This document shows positions 42,415 through 52,600 of a DNA stretch of 64,000 bases, in pieces (position 1 is the stretch's first letter; the number at the start of each line of letters is the position of its first letter). The DNA lies in assembly GCA_002350525.1 (NCBI GenBank), contig DEFA01000050.1, positions 261,281-325,280 on the forward strand, read 5' to 3'. Source of the DNA: Lachnospiraceae bacterium UBA2864 (GTDB taxonomy: Bacteria > Bacillota > Clostridia > Lachnospirales > Lachnospiraceae). A program made the translations under genes and the position numbers. Below the pieces are notes generated by a model that was given only the letters and a program-made list of their open reading frames with translations, was not told the DNA's origin and searched no databases.

Positions 42415-45078
42415 TTATCTTATCGTTATGCCCTTTTCCTTAAGCGCTTCAAGCACACTGTCAACGGCAGCATTTACTTCTTCACCTGTAAGGTTTCTGT
42501 CGGCAGCTCTAAAGGAAAGTGCATAAGCTACGCTCTTCTTACCGTCAGCAATATTCTCGCCTTCATAAACATCGAAAAGTTCACACTTCTCAAGATTATC
42601 TCCGGCACTTGCACGGATGATCTTCTCGATATCTCCTACGTAAATGTTCTTATCGCAGAGAAGAGCAAGATCCCTTGTACTTGCAGGATACTTAGCGATC
42701 TCAACATACTTGATATCGAAGTCCGCAAGCTCTGCGATCTTATCCATATTTATATCGGCGATATATGTATCACCCTTGATTCCGTAATTCTCGGCAACAA
42801 CAGGATGAAGCTGCCCCAGATAACCGAGAACAACCTGGTCCTTCTTTGTTACGACTCTTGCCTGTCTTAATGTATGAAGGTATGGGTACTCTTCATGTGA
42901 ATAGTACTCAGTAGAAATGAATTCAACCTTATCGGCTATGTTAAGCTTCTCAAGAAGTTCCTCAACAACACCCTTCATAACGAAAAAGTCACCTTCGCCG
43001 TACATACCGATGGCAAGACGTGCTGCCTCTGTAAGAGGAAGATCGTTTTCACGTCCCTCTTCCGTAGGCTTAACAGGCCATGTTGCATCAGGAAGATATA
43101 CTGTTCCAAGCTCATACAAACGTACGTTCTTGTTTCTTCTTCCTGAGTTTGTTCCCAGTGATGTAAGAAGTCCGTTGAGAAGAGTTGTTCTCATGCACTT
43201 AAAATCCTCTCCGAGAGGATTGATGATTTCAATTGCATTTCTTACAGGGCTTCCTTCTGGGATGAGAAGCTTATCGAATACCTTGCGGCTCTCGAAGCTG
43301 TAGGTCATACCCTGTGAGAATCCGTTCTCTTCAACGATAGCTCTTGCTATACGATTAATCGACTCTTCGTAAGAGATCCCGCCGATACCGCCGTTGGTTG
43401 TAGGTACGGTTGAAGGAATCTTGTCATATCCATGGATACGTGCAATCTCTTCGGCAAGATCTGCCATGCAGTGAAGATCCTGTCTGTATGTAGGAACGGT
43501 AAGTGTATTTGAAGCCTTATCATATGTGAGTCCCAGTCTTCCGAAGATCTCAAGCTGCTCATCTACAGCGATATCAAGACCGAGAAGGCTGTTCATTCTT
43601 TCAGGCTCAAAAGGAAGTGTCCATGGGTCAACCGGTGCAGGATATACATCAACCTCACCCTCAAGAACTTCTCCGCAGCCAAGCTCCTGAATAAGCTGTA
43701 CGGCTCTTGTTATAGCGAGTTCTGCAAGATTCGGGTCAAGTCCCTTGTTGAACTTAGCAGATGAATCTGTTGAAATACCATGACGTCTCTCTGACTTACG
43801 AATGTTGTTACCCTCGAAGCAGGCAGCCTCGAATAAAATGTATGGAAGTTCCTTTGTCTCAAGTGGGATCATGGAATTCTTTCCACCCTTGATTCCCGCA
43901 AGAGCAACCGGCTTAACGCTGTCACAGATCATGAGTGTATCCGTATCAAGTGTAAGCTCCTCATCATGAAGAGTTGTGAACTTCTCACCCTCTGCAGCGC
44001 GTCTTACTACGATCTTTCCCCCCTCAAGAGTTGAAAGGTCAAAAGCATGCATCGGCTGACCGAGTTCTTCCATAACGTAATTCGTTATATCTACTATATT
44101 ATTGATCGCATTTATGCCTCTGCTGCGAAGTCTCTGCTGCAGCCAGAGAGGTGAAGGACCGATCTTTACATTTCTTACAACACGTCCGATATATCTCTTG
44201 CAGAGATCTGGTGCCTCGATCTCAACAGCAATCTTATCGGAGCTCTTCTCGTCCTTTACTTCGTTAAGGGAAGCCTTCATCTTCTCAAGATCGAACTTTC
44301 CTTCCGGATCAAATGCAACGCCGTATGTAGCAGCAGCCTCTCTTGCCATACCGAGAACCGAGAAACAGTCAACACGGTTTGAAGTGATCTCATACTCGAT
44401 ATTTGCATCATTAAGACCAAGCTTTGCTGTAGCATCATCGCCCGGCTTAAGATCCATAAGAGCCGCCTCTTCATCTGTGAAGATATATACTCCGTCCTTA
44501 TCTCCCGGATACAGATTTCCGTCAGCACCGATCTCTTCGATGGCACACATCATACCTGCCGAAGGAACTCCTCTCAGTTTACCCTTCTTGATCTTTCCGT
44601 CCTTAGGTGACAGATCTTCACCTGTATGAACGTTATATACTGCTGTACCACCGTCAAGGACAGTCGGTGTGTAAACAGGCTTATCGGCACCGTTCTCGCC
44701 GAACTTGTAAGGATTAAGCTTTATGATGTTAGGTGCACCTGTTACGATCTGAACGATTCCGTTCTCGTCCTGACCTGCTTCAACAGTGTGTCCTACATTT
44801 ACCTGACACACAACAAGTCTGTCGGCATCAGGATGAGAAGCAACTTCCATAACCTGACCGATCACCACACGTGACAGTCTTGCGCCTGTAGGCTTCTTGA
44901 AATACTTTGTAACTCTCTCAACATGAGAACCTGACAGAGTGATCCTGTCCGCGAACTCATCAACAGCCTTATCGAGGCCTTCATACTCCAGGATATCCTT
45001 TCCTGCATCATCTGTATCATATTCCGGGAAAGGAAGATCCGGAACTATATTCTTCAACCACATTACCGGTGTATCCAT
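42415..45078 (-). CDS. pheT: Phenylalanine--tRNA ligase, beta subunit
   Basis: An 887-residue PheT, somewhat longer than the usual ~800. It has the EMAP/tRNA-binding domain (~45-180), B3/4 editing domain, B5 domain with RIHGYDKIPSTVPT, the catalytic-like core and the C-terminal ferredoxin-fold anticodon-binding domain (KYPASTRDLALLCDKN). With PheS it makes the tetramer that charges tRNA-Phe. The ATG at 45078 follows GGAGATAAATT. It is separated from pheS by a 216 nt hairpin-rich gap. Confidence 0.96.
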   Translation of the reverse strand: MDTPVMWLKNIVPDLPFPEYDTDDAGKDILEYEGLDKAVDEFADRITLSGSHVERVTKYFKKPTGARLSRVVIGQVMEVASHPDADRLVVCQVNVGHTVEAGQDENGIVQIVTGAPNIIKLNPYKFGENGADKPVYTPTVLDGGTAVYNVHTGEDLSPKDGKIKKGKLRGVPSAGMMCAIEEIGADGNLYPGDKDGVYIFTDEEAALMDLKPGDDATAKLGLNDANIEYEITSNRVDCFSVLGMAREAAATYGVAFDPEGKFDLEKMKASLNEVKDEKSSDKIAVEIEAPDLCKRYIGRVVRNVKIGPSPLWLQQRLRSRGINAINNIVDITNYVMEELGQPMHAFDLSTLEGGKIVVRRAAEGEKFTTLHDEELTLDTDTLMICDSVKPVALAGIKGGKNSMIPLETKELPYILFEAACFEGNNIRKSERRHGISTDSSAKFNKGLDPNLAELAITRAVQLIQELGCGEVLEGEVDVYPAPVDPWTLPFEPERMNSLLGLDIAVDEQLEIFGRLGLTYDKASNTLTVPTYRQDLHCMADLAEEIARIHGYDKIPSTVPTTNGGIGGISYEESINRIARAIVEENGFSQGMTYSFESRKVFDKLLIPEGSPVRNAIEIINPLGEDFKCMRTTLLNGLLTSLGTNSGRRNKNVRLYELGTVYLPDATWPVKPTEEGRENDLPLTEAARLAIGMYGEGDFFVMKGVVEELLEKLNIADKVEFISTEYYSHEEYPYLHTLRQARVVTKKDQVVLGYLGQLHPVVAENYGIKGDTYIADINMDKIAELADFDIKYVEIAKYPASTRDLALLCDKNIYVGDIEKIIRASAGDNLEKCELFDVYEGENIADGKKSVAYALSFRAADRNLTGEEVNAAVDSVLEALKEKGITIR

Positions 45079-45154
45079 AATTTATCTCCTTAATTAAATT
45101 ATATACTCCACATATAGCGGAACTCCGATTTTATATTTCACAGTCCGGGAGCAG

Positions 45155-45269
45155 GTGCGTGCATTCGCACGGTCATCTTTCGCTTCACTCAGGATTCTTG
45201 CCATCGCTCTGCGATTCCAAGAACTTTTGCAGAGGCGTATTCACGCGTCATCCTGTCACGGACGTCCGT
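45155..45269. repeat. Hairpin-rich intergenic repeat between pheS and pheT
   Basis: This stretch holds a row of small inverted repeats: GTGCG/CGCAC (45155-45170), TTCTTG-ATCGC-TCT-GCGAT-CAAGAA (45195-45223), GCGT-ATTC-ACGC (45235-45246) and the palindrome ACGGACGTCCGT (45258-45269). The 12-mer GGACGTCCGTAA here recurs between argC and argJ (34581-34592). pheS and pheT are usually nearly adjacent, so this looks like an insertion. No reading frame is seen. Confidence 0.55.
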
Positions 45270-45294
45270 AAGTATCTGATCTCATTTAACTAAA

Positions 45295-46470
45295 TTAAAA
45301 CTGCTCCAGGAACCTGATATCATTCTCATACAGGAGTCTCATATCCGCAATCTCATACTTAAGAAGCGCAACTCTCTCAAGTCCGATACCGAACGCGAAG
45401 CCTGTATAAACAGGAGCATCAGGATTACTCTTATCATTGATGCCGCACATTTCAAGGACATCCGGATGAACCATTCCGCATCCGAGGATCTCGATCCATC
45501 CTGAACTCTTACATGCTGTACAAGCACAGTCAACTTCACGGCGGATAAGCTTTCCGTTCTCCTTAACCTCTTCCATCTTCTTTACTCGGCCTGTTCCATG
45601 GCACTTGAAGCAGGTTACATCAACCTCTGCCGAAGGCTCCGTGAATGGGAAATGATGCGGACGAAGCTTTGTCTTTGTATCCGGTCCGAAGAATTCTTTT
45701 GCAAACTGATCAAGTGTTCCCTTAAGGTCTGCCATTGTAACGTTCTCGCCGATAACAAGTCCCTCAACCTGATGGAATGAAGGGCTGTGTGTTGCATCCA
45801 CCTCATCCGAACGGAATACTCTACCCGGGGAGATAAGCTTGATAGGAAGGCTTCTTTCAGGGAATCCCTTGGATGTTTCCTTAAGACGTCCTGCTGCAAG
45901 CATTACTCTTGCCTGAACAGATGATGTCTGGGTACGAAGCACGATATCATCCTCTGTCTTCTCACCGCGTGACTCATCATGTCTGCTTATATAAAATGTA
46001 TCCTGCTCGTCCTTTGCAGGATGATCTTCCGGAATGTTGAGAAGTTTGAAGTTCATTCTGTCGTACTCAATCTCCGGTCCTTCGACAACCTCATAACCCA
46101 TTCCGATAAATACTCTCTCAAGGTCCTCAAGAGCTATCTGATTAGGATGTTTATGGCCTCGCTGTACTCTTGTTCCCGGTCTTGTAACATCCAGCCACTC
46201 GGTCTGCATCTTCTTCTCAATGACCTTAGCCTTGAGTTCCTGCTTCTTGTCTGTGATGAGTGCTTCAAGAGCATCTCTTACAGTATTGACCATCTGACCT
46301 ACGCGCGGTCTCTCTTCCGGCGCCACATCCTTCATACTTTTAAGGATGTTTGTAAGTTCACCCTTCTTACCGAGCACTGATACTCTGATCTCATCCAGTG
46401 CCTCAGGAGTAAGCGAATCAGCTATACGCTTCTCAGCTTCTACCTTGATCTTCTCAAGCATTTCCTTCAT
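45295..46470 (-). CDS. pheS: Phenylalanine--tRNA ligase, alpha subunit
   Basis: A 391-residue PheS with the N-terminal coiled coil and the class II catalytic core: motif 2 region VFRSDEVDATHSPSFHQVEGLV, and FTEPSAEVDVTCF and GIGLERVALLKY (motif 3). The ATG follows AGGAGG. A cysteine-paired insert, CFKC...CACTAC, sits before GWIEILGCGMVHP. Many bacterial PheS proteins have a short CxxC pair here, but this loop is about 15-20 residues longer and may bind zinc. Expression is governed by the T-box upstream. Confidence 0.96.
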   Translation of the reverse strand: MKEMLEKIKVEAEKRIADSLTPEALDEIRVSVLGKKGELTNILKSMKDVAPEERPRVGQMVNTVRDALEALITDKKQELKAKVIEKKMQTEWLDVTRPGTRVQRGHKHPNQIALEDLERVFIGMGYEVVEGPEIEYDRMNFKLLNIPEDHPAKDEQDTFYISRHDESRGEKTEDDIVLRTQTSSVQARVMLAAGRLKETSKGFPERSLPIKLISPGRVFRSDEVDATHSPSFHQVEGLVIGENVTMADLKGTLDQFAKEFFGPDTKTKLRPHHFPFTEPSAEVDVTCFKCHGTGRVKKMEEVKENGKLIRREVDCACTACKSSGWIEILGCGMVHPDVLEMCGINDKSNPDAPVYTGFAFGIGLERVALLKYEIADMRLLYENDIRFLEQF

Positions 46471-46535
46471 TCTGATTTCCTCCTATAATATTCGCATTTC
46501 GCTTCGCTTCATGCTCATGATGCGTATTCGCCAAA

Positions 46536-46641
46536 GTCCCATATCTGCTTTCAGCAGATATGCATGGATAAATACATTATGCTCTTGCACGTAAACGTGC
46601 GAGCGTATGTTTTATCCATGCATATGCTTCGCATATGGGAC
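46536..46641. repeat. Cruciform-forming repeat between T-box and pheS
   Basis: A nested palindromic block. The outer arms GTCCCATAT (46536) and ATATGGGAC (ending 46641) enclose GCATGGATAAA (46562-46572) paired with TTTATCCATGC (46611-46621). Inside is GCTC-TT-GCACG-TAAA-CGTGC-GAGC (46581-46604). A competing hairpin ATATCTGCT-TTC-AGCAGATAT lies at 46541-46561. It falls after the T-box terminator and before the pheS ribosome binding site, so it is part of the pheS leader mRNA. It is not part of a standard T-box. Confidence 0.6.
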
Positions 46642-46655
46642 ATTGGCTCACTAAA

Positions 46656-46950
46656 CGCACAAAAAGTCCCTGCATCAGATTCCTCTGATGCAGGGACGAA
46701 TAATCCGTGGTACCACCCTGATTCCGCGATCCTGATTCAAGCCGCGACTCTCATTAGGAGTTTAACGTTCTCCAACGTTCCAAACTACGCAGCATATGCC
46801 TTCATATGGAAAGCTCCGGTGTGAAGATGATGTATAGCTCTGTCCGATAGGGCTTTCAGCCGGTGACCCCACCTCTCTGTTGACGAATGAGACTTTAACA
46901 GCCTCTCTATACACTTGTTGCACCATCTAAGCATGTTCTCTGTTTATTTA
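46656..46950 (-). promoter_or_regulatory. T-box leader of pheST (tRNA-Phe sensing)
   Basis: The minus strand carries the hallmark T-box sequence AGGGTGGTACCACGG (46705-46719) followed by a terminator: a 14 bp stem 46666-46679/46684-46697 with five T residues. Upstream lies a long structured Stem I. A UUC triplet (46823-46825 on the plus strand reads GAA) followed by ACACCGGAG is placed where the Phe specifier codon is expected. Uncharged tRNA-Phe should pair with both sites and let transcription run into pheS. Confidence 0.93.
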
Positions 46951-46957
46951 TTGTGAT

Positions 46958-46986
46958 ATTATGACTTAACGCTCACTCAAAGTCAA
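46958..46986 (-). promoter_or_regulatory. Promoter of the pheST T-box operon
   Basis: On the minus strand, -35 TTGACT (46981-46986) and -10 CATAAT (46958-46963) are 17 bp apart, immediately upstream of the T-box RNA. Confidence 0.78.
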
Positions 46987-47003
46987 GTAGGAATTTTAAT
47001 TCA

Positions 47004-47993
47004 TTAAAATCTTTCAACTTCGATTCCCAAAGGTTCGCATACCTTCTTCAGCTTATCGATATCCGATGTCATAACCGTCATTTTCTTAAGGTTCGGGAAC
47101 TGCTTTAACTCGGCTTCGCTTAACTTATCTATGTAAAAGCGTTCATCTTCACCGTCCCAACACGGTGCAATATTCAAATAAATATTATTGCCGCCGTCCA
47201 TAAGGATACGTTCTACCTTTTCGGCCATACTTACGGGAATCGGAAGTTCCTTGAAGAAATTCACCGCTCCTCTTACATTTTTAATTGTATCCAGATTCCA
47301 CTTTGCCTTCTTGAATTTTGCATAATCGTAAATGTCGAAATACGGCTTCAGTACCTCCTGCTCATACATCAGCTCCTGGATCACCGCAAGCTTGAAATTG
47401 AAGTTGTCGAAAAACAGACACTCCTCATCAGGCTGTTCGATATTATAGTTTTCGGTACTTTTCGGTCTTCTCGGTTTGAAAGAAATGATTACATTTTTCA
47501 GGAGTCGATCACCGTCGTAATTCGGATCCGCATCTTCACCTCTTATATATGCTCCCACATGAGCAAATTCACTTTCTCCTTCGGAATTCGTCACATATGC
47601 CTGATAGCATCCGTAATAATTATTGAAGTATTTGTTTTCAGGCTGATATCCGCGAAAAGTCAGATTACCCTTATATAAGCCGTGAGGATAATAATCCGGA
47701 TCTTTATGTTTACGCATATCCTGCAGCAGATCCTGTTTATCATTAACATATAAAGAAACAGATGTTATCTTATGTTCTTCATCTATATATGCTTTCTGTT
47801 TTTTTAAATACATCGGAGAATTCTGATCCTCAAAGATCATCCCCTGATCATCGTACATATACAAAGTTCCCCAGTCTTCTACCAGCACACGGGAAGCCTC
47901 ACCCATTACCGACTTAACCTCTTCATATGACATCGGGAATCGGAGTTCCTTACCGTCAATAGTTATCTCATAATTCAAAATATCAATATGCAT
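47004..47993 (-). CDS. Uncharacterised protein, possibly DUF7738/DUF6892 type
   Basis: A 329-residue soluble protein without signal peptide. The N-terminal ~100 residues (ITIDGKELRFPMSYEEVKSVMG) look like a small domain seen in immunity-type proteins. The C-terminal ~140 residues (FDNFNFKLAVIQELMYEQEVLKPYFDIYDYA, then WDGEDERFYID) resemble the DUF6892 domain as I recall it. I cannot assign a function. Proteins of this type often occur near polymorphic toxins, but no toxin is adjacent here. GAGGAG precedes the ATG. It is divergent from the DHH phosphoesterase gene. Confidence 0.6.
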   Translation of the reverse strand: MHIDILNYEITIDGKELRFPMSYEEVKSVMGEASRVLVEDWGTLYMYDDQGMIFEDQNSPMYLKKQKAYIDEEHKITSVSLYVNDKQDLLQDMRKHKDPDYYPHGLYKGNLTFRGYQPENKYFNNYYGCYQAYVTNSEGESEFAHVGAYIRGEDADPNYDGDRLLKNVIISFKPRRPKSTENYNIEQPDEECLFFDNFNFKLAVIQELMYEQEVLKPYFDIYDYAKFKKAKWNLDTIKNVRGAVNFFKELPIPVSMAEKVERILMDGGNNIYLNIAPCWDGEDERFYIDKLSEAELKQFPNLKKMTVMTSDIDKLKKVCEPLGIEVERF

Positions 47994-48079
47994 ACCTGTC
48001 TCCTCTTTTCGATTTCAACGCTTTCAACAGCAATATATTATCACATCTCAAGACTTTTCTTCTACAGCATGTTAGTTCT

Positions 48080-48108
48080 TTGACACAGTGATTTGCATAT
48101 AGTAAAAT
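48080..48108 (+). promoter_or_regulatory. Promoter of the DHH phosphoesterase gene
   Basis: A perfect -35 TTGACA (48080-48085) and -10 TAAAAT (48103-48108), 17 bp apart, about 40 nt upstream of the start codon. Confidence 0.78.
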
Positions 48109-48148
48109 AACCCTATGGGTTAAAATGTACTATTCAGGGAGGGTTACG

Positions 48149-49663
48149 ATGAAGCTGAATGAGCTCTTGAAATTTAATGATATTGTTATCCAGTGCCATG
48201 ACAATCCGGATGCGGATGCACTGGCTTCGGGCTTTGCACTTTACTGGTATTTTTTACAGAATGACAAAAAGCCCATTTTTATATACAGCGGTAAAAACCG
48301 TATACATAAGAGCAATCTTATGATCATGCTCGACGAGCTGAATATTCCTGTTTCTTATGTCGAGAAGCTGGACCGCCGTCCCGAGCTTCTCGTAACTGTC
48401 GACTGTCAGTACGGTCAAAAGAATGTTACGACCTGTGAAGCCGATAATATAGCTGTAATCGACCATCATCAGTTAACCGTAAATATTCCGGAACTGTCTG
48501 AGATAAGAAGCAATATAGGAAGCTGTTCCACTATCATATGGGATATGCTCCGTGCCGAAGGCTATAACCTTATGTACGAGAAAAATGTATCCACCGCCCT
48601 TTACTACGGTCTTTTTACCGATACAAACCGTTTCTCGGAAATATCTCATCCGCTTGACAGAGATATGATGGACTCTCTTAATGTAAATCACAGTCTCATA
48701 ACAGAGATGAGTAATTCCAACATTTCCCTTGATGAACTTATGATAACCGGAAGAGCCATTCTCGGTTATGACTATTACGAAGATTATAAATATCTGATCA
48801 TACGTGCCGAGAAATGTGATCCTAACATTCTCGGTGTTATCAGTGACTTCTCTATGGAGACAGCCGGAGTCGATGTATGCCTTGCATACTATGAATCTCC
48901 TGAGGAGATCAAGCTTTCCGTCAGAAGCTGTACCAAAGAGATTCACGCCAACGAGGTTGCCGTACATCTTACAGCCGGTGTCGGAGGAGGTGGCGGCCAT
49001 ATCAGAAAAGCCGGCGGTTCCATACGTCCCGAGAAGCTTGTCGAAGCAAAAGAATACAACACCTCCGTAGAGGAAAATCTCAGAGTTAAAGAATTCTTCA
49101 AGGCACGACTTGACGAATATTTAAAGAGATACGAGATCATCTATGCCAAAGATACGATTATGGATATATCCGAAATGAAAAAATACGAGAAGCTCCCACA
49201 GGAACTCGGCTATGTTAAGCTCACCGATGTTTTCCCGGTAAACACCATGCTGGAGATCAGAACACTCGAAGGCGATATCAACATGAGGCTTAACGAGGAT
49301 AAGTATCTTATGATCGGTATCGAGGGTGAGATCTATCCTATCGCCAAAGAGAAACTTAACACAAGCTACCAGCCTACGGGAAAGCCTTACCGGAGAACCT
49401 TTGAATATGAGCCAAGTGTTACTGATGTATTCACCGGAGAGAAGAAAAGCGTCCTTGTTTATGCAAAAGGCATTATAAGCACAGGCAGATCGCGCATATA
49501 CGCAAAACCCCTTGATCGATACATCAAACTCTTCACTTCATGGGATGAAGAGAAATACTACGCCGGAGTACCGGGGGATTATATTGCTTTCAGAGAAGAC
49601 GATCCACATGACATTTATATAATAAACAGCCGGCTTTTCGACCGGCTGTATAAAGAAGTATGA
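48149..49663 (+). CDS. DHH/DHHA1 family phosphoesterase with extra C-terminal domain
   Basis: A 504-residue protein. Residues 1-~310 form an NrnA-like DHH-DHHA1 module: HDNPDADALASGFAL, TVDCQYG, the diagnostic VIDHHQ, TALYYGLFTDTNRF and GGGGGHIRKAGGS. Family members degrade nanoRNA, pAp or cyclic dinucleotide products such as pApA. The last ~190 residues do not match the usual NrnA and seem to be an added domain of beta-rich type. The ATG at 48149 follows GGGAGGG. It ends 7 nt from the end of the convergent TIR-propeller gene. Confidence 0.85.
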   Translation: MKLNELLKFNDIVIQCHDNPDADALASGFALYWYFLQNDKKPIFIYSGKNRIHKSNLMIMLDELNIPVSYVEKLDRRPELLVTVDCQYGQKNVTTCEADNIAVIDHHQLTVNIPELSEIRSNIGSCSTIIWDMLRAEGYNLMYEKNVSTALYYGLFTDTNRFSEISHPLDRDMMDSLNVNHSLITEMSNSNISLDELMITGRAILGYDYYEDYKYLIIRAEKCDPNILGVISDFSMETAGVDVCLAYYESPEEIKLSVRSCTKEIHANEVAVHLTAGVGGGGGHIRKAGGSIRPEKLVEAKEYNTSVEENLRVKEFFKARLDEYLKRYEIIYAKDTIMDISEMKKYEKLPQELGYVKLTDVFPVNTMLEIRTLEGDINMRLNEDKYLMIGIEGEIYPIAKEKLNTSYQPTGKPYRRTFEYEPSVTDVFTGEKKSVLVYAKGIISTGRSRIYAKPLDRYIKLFTSWDEEKYYAGVPGDYIAFREDDPHDIYIINSRLFDRLYKEV

Positions 49664-49670
49664 TTAAGTT

Positions 49671-52600
49671 TTAATTATCTTCGATTCCGTATAAGGATTT
49701 CTGCGCTTCGGTCAGTTCCTGCCCTTGCAGGATATCCTTTGCTTTCTCTATCAGTTCTTCTGTAGAGTAATGCTCAAAGTAACCGATCTGCTTTACACCT
49801 GTTTTAGGGGACGATAAGGAAATGAATCTGTCAGTTGCTTTATCGTGCCCTAAACAGAAATCTATACATGCAATCTCGTACCAGTTTTCGATATCGAAAA
49901 TATTGACTGTCTGCTCTGCTGATACATACAGCAGATTCTTTTCGTAATCCACTTCGAATTCACATTGATATGAATCCCCAAGATTATTATCCGTAAATTC
50001 GGATTTACTTATAAAACTTCCGTCCACATCGGAATATCTGTAAAGCGATCCATCCGAATAAACTACTACTATTTCGGTTTCTCCGCTTATCGGATTCTTT
50101 ACAAATGTCATGCCCAACGGAATAACACCCGGACATCTGATAGGAAAGCTTACCGTACCGTTTGAATTCACAAGTAGTATAAGCTTTGTATCCGTTATCA
50201 GGAATCTTCCCGTATCTTCTTCTTTTGAAAAATATAAAGTCTTATCCCAGAATTCCGGAAGCTTCACATCTATGATATCTCCCGTTTCGGTATCAAGCAT
50301 GATATCTCCGTAATCATTAGGTATATACACGCGCTTACATCCCGGATAAAACATCGGAGCTACCGTACCGTACAGCCCCTTATCCGATACGGAAAAATCT
50401 GCGGTAACCTTCATGTTCGTATCATACACTGACATCACCGTATCCCATGATTCTCCGCTGTGCATATAGAATATTTTTCCGTCTCTGAAGCATGAAGCCG
50501 TCTTCATGTTGAAATTATCATCCGTAAGCTTCATACTTTCAGCCTGTCCGTTTTTAATCTTTATGCTGAGAAGATAATTGCCGTCATCGTGCGATTCTAC
50601 CATATACAGATAGTCTTTATCGGATCCCAATATGAATCTTCCCAAAGAATAATTGCTGTCCGGCTTATACTGTGATACCGTTTCAAAATCGCCCAGGCTG
50701 AAAATGTTGATATACTCCTCTTCATCCTTTTCGGATTCAATAACAAGTACATTTTCATCTTTATACCAGTCTATGGTACCGTTAAACTCGAGTCCGTGCT
50801 TAAACTCCGTCCAGTTATGATCATATTCGAGTAAACCATAGAAGATGATCTCATTTCCCTGGGACTTAAGTATATAAACACCCTTATCGATAGCAACCTT
50901 TTTAATCTCATCCGTAAAGTAATGGCGTCCTATCAGTGCGTCTTTTCCCTGATTCGGATTCGGATAGAAGTATCCGCCTTCTTCGGAAATGTACAGCGGA
51001 TATCCGTTACCGTCATTATCGCTTATATGAACTATGGAATCATTTGCATTATGCGTAAACAGGCACTCACCCGTCTCGATATCGTACATACTCGCGATAT
51101 TTCCGGAATAATATGCCACACTGTTTGTCTTTGGAAGATAGAAGAATTCACTGTTGATCATAACATCATTGCTTGAAAACTCCGATGTCCAGTGCACACT
51201 CATATCAGCCGGATTAATGCAGTTAATGTTATAATAGTCCGTAGAGAGAAGAGAAATATCTCCGAATGACATATTCGAATTCGTTCGTACGTCGGAATCC
51301 GAGTACATAAGTCTCGTATCATCCACCCAGTAGATATCTTTAATATAATTCGACGTCGCTTCGGTAAGCTTTAACTTATCGGTTTTAAGATCTAATATAC
51401 CGACTGCATAATCCATATAATTCATACCTGCTATGATGGCAATGCGTGTATTATCAGGCGAAAGAGCAAATTTGTACACTACGCCCGTTCCCCAGGTATC
51501 ACCTATGGTAAACGGATGTTTCTTTATTAGGGTTCCGTTAACCTCACTGTACTCGCTGAAGAAGTCTTCACCGTTTTCCCTTGTTTCCAGAATGAATGAA
51601 TCCGAGGTTGTGAGAACGGCCTCTTCTCCCGAGAAACGTAATCCGTCCCCTTTGGCAGACCATGCAACACTTCCGTCTCTTGCGCTGTATGCTGTCATCT
51701 TCTCATCACCCCAGACCAGAAGATAACCGTTTGAAAGATACTTTATCCCCGATATGCCGTATGCTCCGGGTTCCATGTCGATAATCTTCTCATGGCTCGA
51801 GGTGCTCCACATTGTCACTGAACCCGCACTGTCAAATGCCGCAAGGGTTCTCCCGTCCGGTGCGATCTCAAAGCTCTTAATCTCCGCAGGCATGGCATAA
51901 TTCCATGCAGCAAAAATATTATCATTAATATCCGGAACATATGCCAGAGTCGCATCCGTTACGGCGCGGACCGCCTCGGGAGTTTCCGGACGATCATCCT
52001 TTTCATCCTTCGGAAGTGCCTCAATCGCCAACTGAAGCGCGGTTATACGCTGCTCATTATCCAGCATGTTCATGGATTCATTAGCCAGATACTTGGACTG
52101 ATTCTTAAGCGAATTAAGGTAGTTCATCTTGATCTGTCTGCGGCTGTAGAACATGTATGCACTGAAACCGGCCGCACAAAGTGTAACTGCCGCTGAGATA
52201 ATACCCATTCTTCTCATGGCATACTGTCTGCGTCGGTTCATAAGCTCATCATAAGAGCATCCGATTATGGCACTGGCAAGACGCGGCAGTTCTACCTTCT
52301 TCGCTTTGGAAAAAGGCATTCGAAAATCGCAGGAAAGCGGCTCGATATCATATCGTACCGGTGTCATCCTTCCTGTTTCGTCTGTTATATATCGTTCATC
52401 GTATTGAAGTATCTCCGGAATAACCTCATACGGATCTTCACCGTCAACCAGAACCGTAAGTATCTGATTCTTCGTGTGATTCCTTAGGAAGAATTCTATC
52501 TCCCTTTGAACCCATATGGATTCTTTGGTACTTGTGGAACATATTACGATAAGGTAATCGGAAACTTCCAAAGCATGAGATATGGTATCCGTAAGATTAC

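Noticed and set aside
42415..42870. Long plus-strand frames opposite pheT and other genes.
   Set aside because: They mirror strongly coding minus-strand frames and lack binding sites and family motifs.
49627..49648. CAGCCGG/CCGGCTG hairpin at the end of the DHH gene as a terminator.
   Set aside because: It lies inside the coding sequence and no T-run follows it, so termination is not supported.
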